NCBI RefSeq assembly: GCF_002237755.1
Contig: NZ_MWSJ01000030.1
Span: forward strand, 1 to 60,516
Direction of reading: 5' to 3'
DNA: 60,516 nucleotides
From: Lysinibacillus sp. KCTC 33748
GTDB lineage: Bacteria > Bacillota > Bacilli > Bacillales_A > Planococcaceae
A model generated the notes under the pieces. That model worked only from the letters and a program-made list of their open reading frames with translations, ran no database searches and was not told where the DNA came from. Shown here piece after piece: positions 38,146-49,200 of the stretch. The stretch's first letter is position 1; the number at the start of each line of letters is the position of its first letter. Both the position numbers and the translations under genes were made by a program.

Positions 38146-40536
38146 ATGACGAGTATTGAATGGTATAACACGGCAAATGTAGACGAACAAAAATTAGGAG
38201 TGAAAAAAAGGCAATTGTTAATAGGCTCTTTATTTTTTTTAACATCCTTCTTTTTAGCTCAGTCCGTTGTATTCGAAGCGGCCGTACCTTTCTCGGTTCC
38301 TTTTTGGGCAATTATTCGAACGAAGTATAAGGAATACGCCAAGTATGTTTTGTTTGGTGGTCTGATAGGATGTTTTTTTCTTGGATTTGGACAAGTCTTT
38401 ATTTTAGCATTACAAATCGTTATGTATGAATGTATCATGCGCTTCCGTTATTGGCAGTTGCCACAAAGTATAGCAGTCTCTTTGGCGGTACTGCTTGTGC
38501 AAATAATGTGGCAGGGAGTTATGCATCAAGGTTTACCGCCGGTGCTTGTGCAATTTTATGTAGGTTGTGAAGTGGCTTTAGCTCTTATTATGACGTTGTT
38601 TATGCAAGTGTTGTTTGTCAATTCTTATGAATGGTTTACGAGCCATTGGACTTATGAGAAGTTGGGTTCTGGATTAGTTGTATTTGCTGCTATGCTTACA
38701 GGGATGCAAGCAGTTGTCATTAGCTATTTTTCACTCCCCATTTTTTTATTACAACTATTAATTTGCTTTGGTGCATTAGTAGGAAGTGTACCATTAGCGA
38801 CAGTTATCGGAGCAGTGCTCGGAACGCTTATTGGTATTGCAAAACTTTCGTTTACGGGTATGCTTTCTGTGGCCACGTTAACTGGATTGTGTGCAGGGAT
38901 GGGGGCCCGCGTAGGAAGATTTGGTGTAGCAATTGGCAGTATTTTGCCGAGTGTGTTTTTTTTATTTTACGATGCAACATTGCCGTTAGATAGCGTTTAT
39001 TTTACATCGATTGCAGTTGGGAGTATTGCTTTTCTATCCATTCCGAAAAAATATTCTGATAAGGTGCGGGACAAGCTGTTTCCGCAGCGTGAGGAGGTCT
39101 TACTCGCCCGTCAAAGTTGGTTAACGGAGCATGTTACGTTTAAATTAGAGCATTTTCAGCACTTTGTACAATTTATGAAGGAGCTTGTGTTTGAGCGCTT
39201 TATGACGGCCCCGATAGAAGAGGCGAAGGAAGTTTCGCCGATGAATACATGCCTAAGCTGTTTCCGCTATGATCACTGTTGGGGAGCGCAAAATAACGGA
39301 ATGGACAAGCTAATGACAGACTGGTTTCATATGAAAGGCGTTGGAAAGGATTCTGGTATGCATCGTGTCGAAGAACAAATACGTTATAAATGTGTGAAAT
39401 CAACAAAAATTTTCGAAGAATTGGAAACAGAGCTGTACAGAGAGCGTATTAATGGTCAGTATTTTCATGGTAAGAAAATGATTGCCCTTCAGTTACGTGA
39501 TATGAGCAATCATCTAAATCAATTAATAGCGGAGATGAAAGAAGAGACTATTTCATTCGCTAGTGTGGAAAAGGACATTACTCAACGGTTAAAGGATGCA
39601 CATATTGAATGTTTTCAACTAGATGTGTTAAGTAATAAGCCGGGAGCACGAAAAATTGTCTGCGCTTTAGCACCAGCACGCGTCAATTGGGAGGAAGACA
39701 CAACATTAGCTGAACGGATGATATTGCCGATTTTATATGATATTTTTGAAGAACCATTTGAAATTGAAAAGGTAGTAGCAAGCGATATACCATTTCGTCA
39801 TATTCAAGTAAGTTTTAGATCAGCTATTAGCTTTGAAGTAGAGTATGATATATATAGCATGTCTAAAGATGCGACGTTATATTCCGGTGATTCCCATGCA
39901 TTATTTCAATTACATCCAGGACTATTTGCAATTTTATTGTCAGATGGTATGGGGCAGAGTAAAGAAGCACAGCATGAGAGTAGAAAGTTAATACATTTAA
40001 TGCGAGAATGTTTAAATTACAATATGAACCCAGAGACTGCGATGCACACGTTGCATTATGTCATGTCCTTAAAGCAACAAAGTGATATGTATGCAACGCT
40101 TGATTTTGCACTTGTCGATTTACAACACGGTGATTTATGGTCGTGGAAGGCTGGTGGTATGTCTACGTATATTTTACGTGGGAAAGAGGTGCTGAAGGTT
40201 GAAAGCAATGCAGCTCCTGTAGGGTTTTTATCCATTTCAGCAGTAGAGGCAGAAAAAAGAAAGCTTAAGGCGGGCGATGTAATTTTGATGCACTCTGATG
40301 GATTGTTTTCAAGTGTTGATGATTGGGACGAGCAGGAAGAGACATTTTTAGCGTATGCTCAGCAGGTAGCAAGCACTACTAAAACTATACAGGAAAAATT
40401 AACGACGATTATGCAATCTTTCCAGTCTTACTATGACATTGAAGACGATTGCACTGTATTGATGCTAGAGGTTACACATGTTGTCCCAACGTGGGCCGTG
40501 TTTAGACCAGTTCAGCACTCTATGAGCAATTCATGA
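38146..40536 (+). CDS. spoIIE: stage II sporulation protein E, serine phosphatase
   Basis: A 796-aa protein that activates sigma-F in the forespore by dephosphorylating SpoIIAA and also acts at the polar septum with FtsZ. The N-terminal part has about ten membrane helices (about 25-310), the centre is an FtsZ-interaction/oligomerisation region with a cysteine group (CLSCFRYDHC), and the C-terminus is a PP2C domain with metal-binding aspartates in ILLSDGMGQSKEA (about 598-610) and ILMHSDGLFSSVDDW (about 715). The ATG at 38146 is preferred with AAAGGGG upstream. Confidence 0.96.
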   Translation: MTSIEWYNTANVDEQKLGVKKRQLLIGSLFFLTSFFLAQSVVFEAAVPFSVPFWAIIRTKYKEYAKYVLFGGLIGCFFLGFGQVFILALQIVMYECIMRFRYWQLPQSIAVSLAVLLVQIMWQGVMHQGLPPVLVQFYVGCEVALALIMTLFMQVLFVNSYEWFTSHWTYEKLGSGLVVFAAMLTGMQAVVISYFSLPIFLLQLLICFGALVGSVPLATVIGAVLGTLIGIAKLSFTGMLSVATLTGLCAGMGARVGRFGVAIGSILPSVFFLFYDATLPLDSVYFTSIAVGSIAFLSIPKKYSDKVRDKLFPQREEVLLARQSWLTEHVTFKLEHFQHFVQFMKELVFERFMTAPIEEAKEVSPMNTCLSCFRYDHCWGAQNNGMDKLMTDWFHMKGVGKDSGMHRVEEQIRYKCVKSTKIFEELETELYRERINGQYFHGKKMIALQLRDMSNHLNQLIAEMKEETISFASVEKDITQRLKDAHIECFQLDVLSNKPGARKIVCALAPARVNWEEDTTLAERMILPILYDIFEEPFEIEKVVASDIPFRHIQVSFRSAISFEVEYDIYSMSKDATLYSGDSHALFQLHPGLFAILLSDGMGQSKEAQHESRKLIHLMRECLNYNMNPETAMHTLHYVMSLKQQSDMYATLDFALVDLQHGDLWSWKAGGMSTYILRGKEVLKVESNAAPVGFLSISAVEAEKRKLKAGDVILMHSDGLFSSVDDWDEQEETFLAYAQQVASTTKTIQEKLTTIMQSFQSYYDIEDDCTVLMLEVTHVVPTWAVFRPVQHSMSNS

Positions 40537-40567
40537 TAATAGAGAACGAAAAGGGGAGGAGAAGCGT

Positions 40568-41974
40568 TTGTCACTCGAATTAAAGGTCAAAAAAATTATT
40601 GAAAAAGAGCAATTATTACAGCAAGACGACCATCTTCTCATCGCCGTTTCAGGTGGAGTGGATTCAATGGCTTTACTCCATTATTTTGTAAAAACAAAAG
40701 ATCAATGGGGAATTACGGTTGAAGCCGTACATGTTGATCATATGCTAAGAGGTGAAGCATCGGCTGAGGACAGAGCTTTTGTCCGAAAATATTGTGATGA
40801 GTATGGTATATACTTATATGCAAAGGCTATTCCAATACCAGAGATTATGGCTTTAGAAAATGGCAATACACAGCTTATTTGCCGTAGAGAACGTTATCAA
40901 TACTTTAAAGAGGTCATGGAAAAAACGAATGCTAGCAAGCTTGTAACTGCACATCATGCGGACGACCAACTGGAGTCAGTATTAATGGCCCTGACGAAAA
41001 ATGCAACGATAAATGGTATGCAAGGTATACGTTCACAACGTACTTTTGAAGGAAAAACATTAATTCGTCCGTTTTTAACGGTTACAAAGTCTGAAATAAG
41101 GGAATATTTACTTAAGCAGGGGTTAGATTATCGTGAAGACGCTAGCAATTCTAAGGACACCTATGTACGAAATCGATTTAGACATCATGTGGTGCCATTG
41201 TTGGAGGCAGAAAATCCGCGAGTAACAGAGCAGGTAACCCATTTTACAAAGCAATTGCAAGAAGACGATGCCTATTTAATGAATTTAGCGGAGGATGTAT
41301 TTTCTAGAATAGTAAAAAGAATTGACGAAAATACATATAGCATGGAAATTAAGGCTCTTCAATTGGAACCACTTGCTTTACAAAGGAGGATCATTTTAAT
41401 ACTATTAAACTATCTTTACAAAGATTCAAATACGATACAAAGTTATGCTTTATTGACTTCTATTACAAAGCTTTTTGATACGACAGCGGGGTATGCTGAA
41501 GTTCACTTGCCAGAAAATTTTATAGCAGTTCGCCGTTATGGAAAATTTACGATTCAGAAGAAAGATACATTAGAAGGTCAAGCTTCTCCTGAAAAAAAGA
41601 TTATTTCGACTGCTAATGGGTGGACAACACTGACGAATGGTGAACGTTTATGCGTAGTCGAGTTGCCTGATTTATCGTCTAAAATGCTGACGGATACTGC
41701 ACAACTTTTTTATTTTAACGCTAGCAAACTCAAACTTCCACTCCATGTTAGAGCGCGTAAGGAAGGGGATAGAATGCTGTTAAAAGGAATGGATCGGCCA
41801 AAACGCTTATCTCGCCTTTTTATAGATGAAAAGATTCCTTTGAATGAGCGGAATAGCTGGCCGTTACTGATTTCTCAATCTGAAGAGGTCGTAGCGGTAA
41901 TTGGTGTGCGCATGGGAATGTTGTTTTCAACCTCTCCGCAACCAAACGATGATACAGTGCTCATCGTAGACTAA
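40568..41974 (+). CDS. tilS: tRNA(Ile)-lysidine synthase
   Basis: A 468-aa ATP-pyrophosphatase that converts C34 of tRNA-Ile(CAU) to lysidine. The PP-loop [11 protein letters not shown] is at about residues 27-37, [11 protein letters not shown] at about 57, and [13 protein letters not shown] at about 134. A C-terminal TilS domain ([13 protein letters not shown] [14 protein letters not shown]) is present. TTG start with GGGGAGGAG. In B. subtilis yabS and yabT lie between spoIIE and tilS; here only 31 nt do. Confidence 0.95.
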   Translation: MSLELKVKKIIEKEQLLQQDDHLLIAVSGGVDSMALLHYFVKTKDQWGITVEAVHVDHMLRGEASAEDRAFVRKYCDEYGIYLYAKAIPIPEIMALENGNTQLICRRERYQYFKEVMEKTNASKLVTAHHADDQLESVLMALTKNATINGMQGIRSQRTFEGKTLIRPFLTVTKSEIREYLLKQGLDYREDASNSKDTYVRNRFRHHVVPLLEAENPRVTEQVTHFTKQLQEDDAYLMNLAEDVFSRIVKRIDENTYSMEIKALQLEPLALQRRIILILLNYLYKDSNTIQSYALLTSITKLFDTTAGYAEVHLPENFIAVRRYGKFTIQKKDTLEGQASPEKKIISTANGWTTLTNGERLCVVELPDLSSKMLTDTAQLFYFNASKLKLPLHVRARKEGDRMLLKGMDRPKRLSRLFIDEKIPLNERNSWPLLISQSEEVVAVIGVRMGMLFSTSPQPNDDTVLIVD

Positions 41975-42038
41975 GGTCTTTGTAAAATTTCACCGCACAT
42001 GGTTGAACATTTTTTTATACACACGAGGAGGAATCAAA

Positions 42039-42581
42039 ATGTTACAAAATGACATCGAAAAAGTTATGATTACAGAAGAACAATTGCAAGAAAGAATCGC
42101 TGAATTAGGAGCACAATTGACAGAGGAATATAAAGATTCATTCCCGTTAGCTGTTGGTGTTTTAAAAGGGGCTATGCCTTTTATGACAGACTTAATGAAA
42201 CGTTTCGATTCTTTCATCGAGTTAGATTTTATGGATGTTTCTAGCTATGGTAATGCTACAGTTTCATCTGGGGAAGTAAAAATTCTAAAGGATTTAAATA
42301 CAAGCGTCGAGGGGCGTGACGTAGTAATTATCGAGGATATCATTGATAGTGGCTTAACGTTGAGCTATTTAGTCGACTTATTTAAATACCGCAAAGCAAA
42401 ATCCATCAAAATCGTTACATTGTTAGATAAACCATCAGGTCGTAAAGTAAACTTAGCTGCTGATTATGTTGGTTTTGAAGTGCCAGACGGCTTTGTTGTA
42501 GGGTATGGTTTAGACTACGCAGAAAAATACCGTAATTTACCGTATATCGGCATTTTAAAGCCAGAAGTTTATTCTTTCTAA
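42039..42581 (+). CDS. hpt: hypoxanthine phosphoribosyltransferase
   Basis: A 180-aa purine-salvage enzyme that makes IMP and GMP from bases and PRPP. PRPP motif [14 protein letters not shown] at about 92-105, and [14 protein letters not shown] near 38. ATG with GAGGAGG at 8 nt; an ATG 12 codons earlier lacks a site. The tilS-hpt-ftsH order is conserved. Confidence 0.96.
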   Translation: MLQNDIEKVMITEEQLQERIAELGAQLTEEYKDSFPLAVGVLKGAMPFMTDLMKRFDSFIELDFMDVSSYGNATVSSGEVKILKDLNTSVEGRDVVIIEDIIDSGLTLSYLVDLFKYRKAKSIKIVTLLDKPSGRKVNLAADYVGFEVPDGFVVGYGLDYAEKYRNLPYIGILKPEVYSF

Positions 42582-42660
42582 AAGAAAGAAGTTAACGAAA
42601 GAACACCAGCTATGAAAAGTAAGAGCCTCCAGCGAAGGACATAGATTTTTAGTTTTTTTA

Positions 42661-42811
42661 CTTCCTTCAGCAGTGTTTACGTAGCGAAAGTGAAACGTCA
42701 GCTACAAGGTTTTATCTGTGCGACAACAGTAGACAGCACGCGACTGAGTAACCAACACCACGTTGACCTAAAGCTGATTTTGGACGCAATTATGCCGAGG
42801 CGTAATTGATC
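42661..42811 (+). repeat. composite repeat (families 2 and 3) upstream of ftsH
   Basis: CTTCCTTCAGCAGTGTTTAC, then the family-3 core (GTAGCGAAAGTGAAACGTCA), ATCTGTGCGACAACAG, and the end GGACGCAATTATGCCGAGGC-GTAATTGAT. It makes up most of the 434-nt hpt-ftsH gap, the rest being AT-rich. Confidence 0.7.
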
Positions 42812-42946
42812 GTAAATTTAAAAATCTAGGCACATTGTACTGAATGAAGTGTCGGATACAAACGCTGGAACATAGTAAATAAATGCATAAATATGTTTCG
42901 ATTTCGACAAAAATCGCACGAAACTTTTTTTATGTAGGGCTTTTCG

Positions 42947-42976
42947 TTGTATGATGAAATCATGATATGTTAAGAT
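42947..42976 (+). promoter_or_regulatory. possible sigma-A promoter of ftsH
   Basis: TTGTAT, 18-nt spacer, TAAGAT with a TGT extension, about 40 nt before the start codon. Confidence 0.45.
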
Positions 42977-43015
42977 TTTACTTATAATTTTTCTGTTGTA
43001 ATGAGGAGGCTGGAG

Positions 43016-45040
43016 ATGAATCGAATATTTCGATATACCATATTCTATTTACTGATTTTCTTAGTGATTATCGGTATTTTTGGTACTTTCAATGGTGGAA
43101 CTTCACCAACGAAAGAGTTAACTTATCATGAGTTTATAGAAGCTCTAGATAAGAAAGAAATAACAAGTGCTACAATTCAACCTGATAAATCAGTATACAT
43201 CGTTGAAGGTACATTGAAGGGGTATGAAAAAGGAGAAAGCTTTACTGCAAACATCCCTACCAATAACCCATCTTTAATGGACCGCATCGATGAGGCTGCT
43301 AAGGATAAGAATAGTAATATTACATTTTTAACAGCGCCAGAAACAAGTGGATGGATTCAGTTCTTTACAGGGATTATTCCTTTCATCATTATCATTTTCT
43401 TATTCTTCTTCCTAATGAGTCAATCTCAAGGTGGCGGTAATAAAGTGATGAGCTTTGGTAAAAGTAAAGCTAAACTTTATGACGATCAGAAGAAAAAAGT
43501 TCGCTTTACAGATGTAGCGGGTGCTGATGAAGAGAAAGCAGAGCTTGTTGAAGTTGTTGATTTCTTAAAAGATCACCGTAAATTCACTGAAATTGGTGCT
43601 CGTATTCCAAAGGGTATCTTACTTGTAGGTCCTCCTGGTACAGGTAAAACATTACTTGCACGAGCAGTAGCAGGGGAAGCAGGCGTACCATTCTTCTCGA
43701 TTTCAGGTTCTGACTTCGTAGAAATGTTCGTCGGTGTCGGTGCATCACGTGTTCGTGACTTATTTGAAAATGCAAAGAAAAATGCACCTTGTATCATCTT
43801 TATAGATGAGATTGATGCAGTAGGTCGTCAACGTGGCGCAGGTCTTGGTGGTGGCCATGACGAGCGTGAACAAACACTGAACCAATTGTTAGTTGAAATG
43901 GATGGTTTCGGGGCAAACGAAGGTATTATTATTATCGCTGCAACAAACCGCCCAGATATTTTAGATAAAGCTTTATTACGCCCTGGTCGATTTGACCGTC
44001 AAATTACAGTAGGACACCCTGATGTAAAAGGTCGTGAAGCAATTCTAAAAGTACATGCGCGCAACAAACCTTTATCAGATACAGTGGATTTAGCAGCTGT
44101 TGCACAACGTACACCAGGTTTCTCGGGTGCCGACTTAGAGAACTTGTTAAATGAAGCTGCGCTTGTAGCGGCTCGTAAAAGCAAACGTACAATTAATATG
44201 GCAGATATCGATGAGGCATCTGACCGAGTGATTGCAGGTCCAGCAAAAGCTAGCCGCGTTTACTCAGCGAAAGAGAAGAAACTTGTAGCGTTCCATGAAG
44301 CCGGCCACGTAGTTGTTGGTTTAGAGCTAGATGAAGCAGATACAGTACACAAAGTAACGATCGTCCCTCGTGGCCAAGCTGGAGGTTACGCGATTATGTT
44401 ACCGAAGGAAGAACGTTTCTTCACAACAAAACAAGAACTATTAGACCGTATTGCTGGACTTCTTGGTGGTCGTGTAGCAGAGGAAATCGTCCTTGGCGAA
44501 GTATCTACTGGGGCACACAATGACTTCCAAAAGGTAACAAGTATTGCACGTGCCATGGTCACTGAATATGGTATGAGTGAAAATCTTGGTGCAATGCAGT
44601 TTGGTTCAAGTCAGGGTGGGAATGTATTCCTTGGTCGTGACTTTAATTCAGATCAAAACTATTCTGATTCAATCGCTTATGAAATTGATAAGGAAATGCA
44701 AAAAATTATCGATTCGCAATATGAGCGTACTAAACGAATCTTAACTGAAAAACGTGGATTACTTGATTTAATTGCTAACACGTTGATGGAAAAAGAAACA
44801 TTGAACGCGCAAGAAATCGAGCATTTACGTGATCACGGTGTCTTACCGGAACCAGAGGTAGAACCGGTTGTAGAAAAAGCTCCTAAAGCTGAAGCTCAAC
44901 CAGTATTAGATGTAGTTGGTGAACCAGTTGTTAAGAAAGAATTGCTTAACAATGAACCAAATCCAACAACAGCTGATTTACCTAAAGAGGACGTAGGGCC
45001 GAATGATACACCAAAAGGTATCGATGAAAAGCGTGATTAA
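43016..45040 (+). CDS. ftsH: ATP-dependent zinc metalloprotease FtsH
   Basis: A 674-aa membrane-anchored AAA+ protease. Two membrane helices (about 7-24 and 115-137) flank an extracytoplasmic domain, then AAA+ with Walker A GPPGTGKT (about 205-212), Walker [12 protein letters not shown], and the zinc site HEAGH (about 427-431). The C-terminus is acidic and proline-rich (about 610-674). ATG with GAGGAGGC. It has a dedicated terminator. Confidence 0.97.
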   Translation: MNRIFRYTIFYLLIFLVIIGIFGTFNGGTSPTKELTYHEFIEALDKKEITSATIQPDKSVYIVEGTLKGYEKGESFTANIPTNNPSLMDRIDEAAKDKNSNITFLTAPETSGWIQFFTGIIPFIIIIFLFFFLMSQSQGGGNKVMSFGKSKAKLYDDQKKKVRFTDVAGADEEKAELVEVVDFLKDHRKFTEIGARIPKGILLVGPPGTGKTLLARAVAGEAGVPFFSISGSDFVEMFVGVGASRVRDLFENAKKNAPCIIFIDEIDAVGRQRGAGLGGGHDEREQTLNQLLVEMDGFGANEGIIIIAATNRPDILDKALLRPGRFDRQITVGHPDVKGREAILKVHARNKPLSDTVDLAAVAQRTPGFSGADLENLLNEAALVAARKSKRTINMADIDEASDRVIAGPAKASRVYSAKEKKLVAFHEAGHVVVGLELDEADTVHKVTIVPRGQAGGYAIMLPKEERFFTTKQELLDRIAGLLGGRVAEEIVLGEVSTGAHNDFQKVTSIARAMVTEYGMSENLGAMQFGSSQGGNVFLGRDFNSDQNYSDSIAYEIDKEMQKIIDSQYERTKRILTEKRGLLDLIANTLMEKETLNAQEIEHLRDHGVLPEPEVEPVVEKAPKAEAQPVLDVVGEPVVKKELLNNEPNPTTADLPKEDVGPNDTPKGIDEKRD

Positions 45041-45046
45041 TATGGG

Positions 45047-45085
45047 AAAGACTGTTTACGATTTTAGTAAGCAGTCTTTTTCTTT
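45047..45085 (+). terminator. rho-independent terminator after ftsH
   Basis: Stem AAAGACTGTTTAC / GTAAGCAGTCTTT (one mismatch) with a TTTTT tail. Confidence 0.9.
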
Positions 45086-45169
45086 GCCTTTTTTCTGTAT
45101 TAGGTATTACGATAATTTTATATAGGTTCTTTAATATTTTAGAGCCAAAATAGATAGGAGTGTTGAAAC

Positions 45170-46003
45170 ATGGGTAACGTAACATTGAATAATGGTTTAG
45201 AAATGCCGTTAATCGGCTATGGCGTTTTTCGGGTACCTGAAGGAGATGACTTGGCTGAAGCGGTAAAAACAGCTATTGCAAAAGGTTACCGCAGCATTGA
45301 TACAGCGCAAGTATATCGCAATGAAGAAAGTGTAGGGCGAGGAATTCGTGCAGCGATTGATGAGGGCTTAGTAACACGTGAAGAACTATTCGTAACATCA
45401 AAGGTTTGGAACGATGGACTCTCCTATGAAGAAACACTTGCAGCTTATGATAGTAGTTTAGAGAAATTAGGATTAGATTATTTAGATTTATATTTAGTTC
45501 ACTGGCCTGGTATAGATACAAATTATGTTGATGTTTATAAGGCGCTTGAAAAAGTTTATCAGGATGGACGTGTACGCTCAATTGGTGTTAGTAATTTCCA
45601 TGTTCATCATTTAGAACATTTATTAAAGGAAACATCAGTTGTTCCTGTTATTAATCAAATTGAATTTCACCCGCACTTAACTCAAGAGGAAGTACGTGCA
45701 TTTTGTAAGGAGAAAGGAATACAGGCAGAAGCTTGGTCACCACTAATGAATGGTTCTCTATTGGAAGAATCATTGATTCAGCAGCTAGCTTCTAAATATG
45801 GCAAAACACCTGCACAAATTGTGTTACGCTATGATGTTCAGCATGGTGTAGTCACTATTCCAAAAACAATGACTCCTGCACGAATGACGGAAAATCTAAC
45901 GGTCTCTGACTTTGCATTAACAGAGGAAGAAATGGCTCAGTTAGATGCACTAAATGATGGTTTGCGTTGCGGACCAGACCCAGAGAAATTTAATTTTAAA
46001 TAA
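45170..46003 (+). CDS. aldo/keto reductase family oxidoreductase
   Basis: A 277-aa (alpha/beta)8-barrel NADPH-dependent reductase. The catalytic tetrad can be seen: Asp in SIDTAQVY (about 44-51) with its Tyr, Lys in VTSKVWN (about 76), and His in LVHWPG (about 108). Cofactor-binding IPKTMTPARMTEN is near 227-239. It is closest in style to 2,5-diketogluconate reductase-like enzymes (YtbE/YvgN type); the substrate is unknown. ATG with ATAGGAGTG. Not part of the equivalent B. subtilis locus between ftsH and coaX, so probably an insertion or relocated gene. Confidence 0.9.
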   Translation: MGNVTLNNGLEMPLIGYGVFRVPEGDDLAEAVKTAIAKGYRSIDTAQVYRNEESVGRGIRAAIDEGLVTREELFVTSKVWNDGLSYEETLAAYDSSLEKLGLDYLDLYLVHWPGIDTNYVDVYKALEKVYQDGRVRSIGVSNFHVHHLEHLLKETSVVPVINQIEFHPHLTQEEVRAFCKEKGIQAEAWSPLMNGSLLEESLIQQLASKYGKTPAQIVLRYDVQHGVVTIPKTMTPARMTENLTVSDFALTEEEMAQLDALNDGLRCGPDPEKFNFK

Positions 46004-46010
46004 TTTGAAA

Positions 46011-46043
46011 GGAGCTACCTAAGATGAGGGTGGCTCCCTTTTG
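46011..46043 (+). terminator. rho-independent terminator after the aldo/keto reductase
   Basis: GGAGC-ACC / GGT-GCTCC-type stem (GGAGCTACC paired with GGTGGCTCC) and CTTTTG tail. Confidence 0.65.
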
Positions 46044-46102
46044 TAGTGGATGAATGTTATTTCGTAGGAATAAAAGTGTGGTATCATTTTCTAAAGTGTT
46101 TT

Positions 46103-46150
46103 AACTTCTTTCCGATTCCGGACGGAATTTTACCGAGGTATAATTGATTT
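46103..46150 (+). repeat. short family 2 composite
   Basis: AACTTCTTTCCGATTCCGGA followed at once by CGGAATTTTACCGAGGTATA-ATTGAT: the two ends of the composite with the middle missing. Confidence 0.6.
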
Positions 46151-46247
46151 TGATTTTTTGTGCATGAATATGCATTGTTTTAGTTGTATCAATTGCATTG
46201 TGACAGGTACAATTACGATGAGGGGCAATAAATAGGAGGCATCAACG

Positions 46248-47015
46248 ATGATTTTAGTTTTAGATGCAGGAAATTCGAATATCGTATTAGGTGTCTATGA
46301 TGACAACAATCAATTGGCCTTCCATTGGCGTATGGTGACAGACCTTCATAAAACAGAAGATGAATACGCAATGCAAGTATTATCTTTCTTTAATCATGCA
46401 GGCATTTCATTTGAACAGGTTAAAGGCATTATTATATCCTCTGTTGTACCACCGATCATGTTTTCGTTAGAAGCGATGTGTCAAAAGTATTTTCGAAAAA
46501 AACCGCTCGTCGTAGGACCAGGTGTGAAAACAGGATTGAATATTAAATATGAAAACCCTCGTGAAGTTGGCTCGGACCGTATAGTGAACGCTATTGCGGC
46601 TCTTGATGAATATAAAGCACCATTGATTATTGTTGATTTTGGTACTGCCACGACGTATTGTTATTTAAACGAAAAGGGCGATTATATGGGCGGTGCTATC
46701 GCTCCAGGTATTTCGATTTCAACGGAGGCGCTTTATACACAGGCAGCTAGATTGCCGCGTATTGAAATATTGCGCTCTACACATATTGTTGGAAAGACAA
46801 CCGTATCTGCTATGCAGGCCGGAATTTTTTACGGCTTTGTTGGGCAAGTTGAGGGAATTGTTAATCGCATGAAAGCACAAAGTAAGGAAGAACCTTTAGT
46901 AATTGCTACTGGAGGATTAGCAAATTTAATTGCTGGGGAGACGCAAGCTATTGATGTAGTCGACCCGTTTTTAACATTAAAAGGCTTATATAAGCTATAT
47001 AAACGCAATCAATAA
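46248..47015 (+). CDS. coaX: type III pantothenate kinase
   Basis: A 255-aa kinase for the first step of CoA synthesis. It has the ASKHA phosphate loop [13 protein letters not shown] (about 5-17), the pantothenate/adenosine segments [11 protein letters not shown] (about 107-117) and [11 protein letters not shown] (about 127-137), and [11 protein letters not shown] with ATAGGAGGC. It heads the coaX-hslO-yacD unit. Confidence 0.95.
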   Translation: MILVLDAGNSNIVLGVYDDNNQLAFHWRMVTDLHKTEDEYAMQVLSFFNHAGISFEQVKGIIISSVVPPIMFSLEAMCQKYFRKKPLVVGPGVKTGLNIKYENPREVGSDRIVNAIAALDEYKAPLIIVDFGTATTYCYLNEKGDYMGGAIAPGISISTEALYTQAARLPRIEILRSTHIVGKTTVSAMQAGIFYGFVGQVEGIVNRMKAQSKEEPLVIATGGLANLIAGETQAIDVVDPFLTLKGLYKLYKRNQ

Positions 47016-47036
47016 GAAATGAGGGACATTTCATTT

Positions 47037-47918
47037 ATGAAAGACTATTTAGTACGCGGTTTAGGATTCAACGGGCAGGTTCGTGTTTTTGCGGCTTGTA
47101 CAACAGCAACAGTAGGAGAAGCGCAACGACGTCATAATACATGGCCGGTTGTTTCAGCAGCCCTTGGTCGTTCTATGACTGCTGCGGTGATGATGGGTGC
47201 CATGTTAAAAGGTGAAGAAAAAATCACTGTTAAAATTGAGGGGGACGGTCCAATCGGTCCAATGGTAATTGACAGTAACGCGCACGGTGAAGTACGCGGC
47301 TTTGTGACAAATCCTCATGTTCATTTCGATTTAAATGAGCACGGTAAGCTTGATGTTCGAGCAGGTGTTGGAACAGAGGGTGCATTAACGGTCGTAAAAG
47401 ATCTGGGCTTGAGAGATATGTTCTCTGGGCAAACGCCAATTGTATCAGGTGAAATTGCTGAGGACTTTACTTATTATTTTGCTACATCAGAGCAAGTGCC
47501 TTCATCAGTTGGTTTAGGGGTTTTAGTAAATCCTGATAACACAATTCTTGCAGCTGGTGGTTTTATCCTTCAATTAATGCCAGGTTGTGAAGAAGAGACA
47601 ATCAATGAAATTGAGCAGCATCTAGCTACTTTAGAGCCGGTTTCAAAAATGATTGAAAAAGGTTTTACACCTGAGCAAATTTTAGAGGCTGTATTAGGAG
47701 AGAGCCATCTACAAATTTTAGACTCCATGCCTGTAGAATTTAAATGTCAATGTTCAAAAGAGCGATTTGGTGCAGCGATTTTAGGGTTAGGGACACAGGA
47801 AATTAGAGAAATGATTGAAGAGGATGGCGCAGCGGAAGCGCAATGTCACTTCTGTTTAGAAACATACAGTTTCTCAAAAGAAGAGTTAGAAGGATTTATT
47901 GATGAGCTCAACGCGTAA
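47037..47918 (+). CDS. hslO: Hsp33 redox-regulated chaperone
   Basis: A 293-aa chaperone activated by oxidative unfolding. N-terminal dimerisation domain, [20 protein letters not shown], and the C-terminal zinc redox switch with four cysteines, CQCSKERF and CHFC (about 238-273). The ATG at 47037 fits B. subtilis length; GAGGG lies 11 nt upstream. An ATG six codons earlier overlaps that site. It overlaps the next gene. Confidence 0.94.
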   Translation: MKDYLVRGLGFNGQVRVFAACTTATVGEAQRRHNTWPVVSAALGRSMTAAVMMGAMLKGEEKITVKIEGDGPIGPMVIDSNAHGEVRGFVTNPHVHFDLNEHGKLDVRAGVGTEGALTVVKDLGLRDMFSGQTPIVSGEIAEDFTYYFATSEQVPSSVGLGVLVNPDNTILAAGGFILQLMPGCEEETINEIEQHLATLEPVSKMIEKGFTPEQILEAVLGESHLQILDSMPVEFKCQCSKERFGAAILGLGTQEIREMIEEDGAAEAQCHFCLETYSFSKEELEGFIDELNA

Positions 47919-48873
47919 TCGAAGACCTTTATCCGCTGGAACACCTAACCAAACGCCCTTACTGCAACGCCGCCTTAAGACAAAACCGGCTTTAACAGTT
48001 ATTTCAATCTTGCTATTAGGAAATATTATATGGTTTATTACTTGGTTAATCCCTAATAAAGACCAGGAAATTGGTAGCGACGAGCAAGTCGCTGCCGTTG
48101 ACGGGGAAGTTATTACACGTCAAGAGTGGATGATTGCCATGGAAGAACGCTATGGTAAAGAGACGCTACAAAATTTAGTAAACGAATCTGTAATGGAAAA
48201 GGCAGCTAAAAAATTTAAAATTCAAGTGACAGATAAGGAGATTGATTTAGAGTTAGCCTTAATGCGATCTGCTCAAGATAAATTTGATACTGCCATGCAA
48301 AACCTCTCATCAGAGCAACTACGACAAAAACTTCGTTCACAGCTTATTTTGGATAAAGTGTTGACGAAAGATGTGGTTATAAAAAAAGGTAGTATTGAGA
48401 AATACTACGAGGAAAATCAGGCGTTATATAATACAAAAACAAACTACCGTACGAATTTTATAGAGGTGGATTCAAAAAAAGCTGCTGAGGAAGCATTAAG
48501 TGAAATAAAAAATGCCTCTGATTTTTCGGTATTGGCACGTGAAATATCCGTAGACAGTGCATCAGCTAGCTTAGGTGGAGATGTCGGTTTCCTTACAGAA
48601 AACCAGGAAAATATCGATCCGGCTATTTTAAAAGCAGTGCAAGCTTTAAAAGCAGGTGAGATTAGTAAAGCGTTTAAGCTTGCTAATGGTCATTATGGAA
48701 TTGTACAAGTACAAGAGATATTAGAAGGTCAATCCTTTACATATGATGATGTGAAAGAACATATTGAACGTGAGCTTGCCTTAGAGCAGTTGTCACAATC
48801 TGTTACACCAGAAGCATTTTGGTCTGAATTTAATGCAACTTGGTATTACGGTGAAGCGAAAAAAGGTAAATAA
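47902..48873 (+). CDS. yacD: PpiC/PrsA-like peptidyl-prolyl isomerase (YacD)
   Basis: A 323-aa membrane-anchored foldase. After a basic N-terminus there is one helix (about 33-50, [20 protein letters not shown]), an N-domain with [15 protein letters not shown], and a parvulin domain (about 185-280) with ARE...[15 protein letters not shown] and YGIVQVQEI. It lacks the lipobox of true PrsA, so it is anchored by a helix. The ATG at 47902 is inside hslO (17-nt overlap). Confidence 0.88.
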   Translation: MSSTRNRRPLSAGTPNQTPLLQRRLKTKPALTVISILLLGNIIWFITWLIPNKDQEIGSDEQVAAVDGEVITRQEWMIAMEERYGKETLQNLVNESVMEKAAKKFKIQVTDKEIDLELALMRSAQDKFDTAMQNLSSEQLRQKLRSQLILDKVLTKDVVIKKGSIEKYYEENQALYNTKTNYRTNFIEVDSKKAAEEALSEIKNASDFSVLAREISVDSASASLGGDVGFLTENQENIDPAILKAVQALKAGEISKAFKLANGHYGIVQVQEILEGQSFTYDDVKEHIERELALEQLSQSVTPEAFWSEFNATWYYGEAKKGK

Positions 48874-48899
48874 CAGATTGCTCGGAAATGAGCTTAAAG

Positions 48900-48998
48900 A
48901 ATCTGCGAGATATCTGCGGGAAAGTGAGTCAGGGAAACCCCTGCAGACGTTTAGCGTCACAGAGTAACGGCCACCCCAGGATATTGAGCAGATTTTTA
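48900..48998 (+). terminator. large branched stem-loop after yacD
   Basis: AATCTGC..ATATC (48900-48914) pairs with GATAT..GCAGATT (48980-48994), and a five-T run follows. Inside are CAGGGAAACCCCTG and GACGTTTAGCGTC hairpins. The interior resembles the G/C-rich intergenic repeats common in Bacillaceae, and TTAGCGTCACAG is shared with repeat copy E. It probably both terminates yacD and is a divergent repeat. Confidence 0.5.
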
Positions 48999-49032
48999 TT
49001 TCTCTTTATTCGCAAAAGTTGACTGAAAGCTT

Positions 49033-49062
49033 TATGACGTGATTATGCCAAGGCGAAATTAT
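49033..49062 (+). repeat. family 2 palindrome upstream of cysK
   Basis: TTATGACGTGATTATGCCAA followed by GGCGAAATTAT. Confidence 0.5.
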
Positions 49063-49119
49063 TATAAGTTGAGGTTGGATCGGGTGTAATAAATATTCTG
49101 AAAATATAAGTTATATTTA

Positions 49120-49149
49120 TTGACAATCGAATGGAAAAATTGATAAAAT
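49120..49149 (+). promoter_or_regulatory. sigma-A promoter of cysK
   Basis: TTGACA, 18-nt spacer, TAAAAT with a TGA extension, about 50 nt before the start. A CymR operator was not identified with confidence. Confidence 0.75.
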
Positions 49150-49200
49150 CAAAATAAGTAAAACCTATAAAATTAGTAGGGATTAGGAGTGGATTGATAA

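Noticed and set aside
48900..49200. SAM-I riboswitch or cysteine T-box controlling cysK
   Set aside because: The structured element ends in a terminator before the cysK promoter and lacks the conserved cores of those classes.
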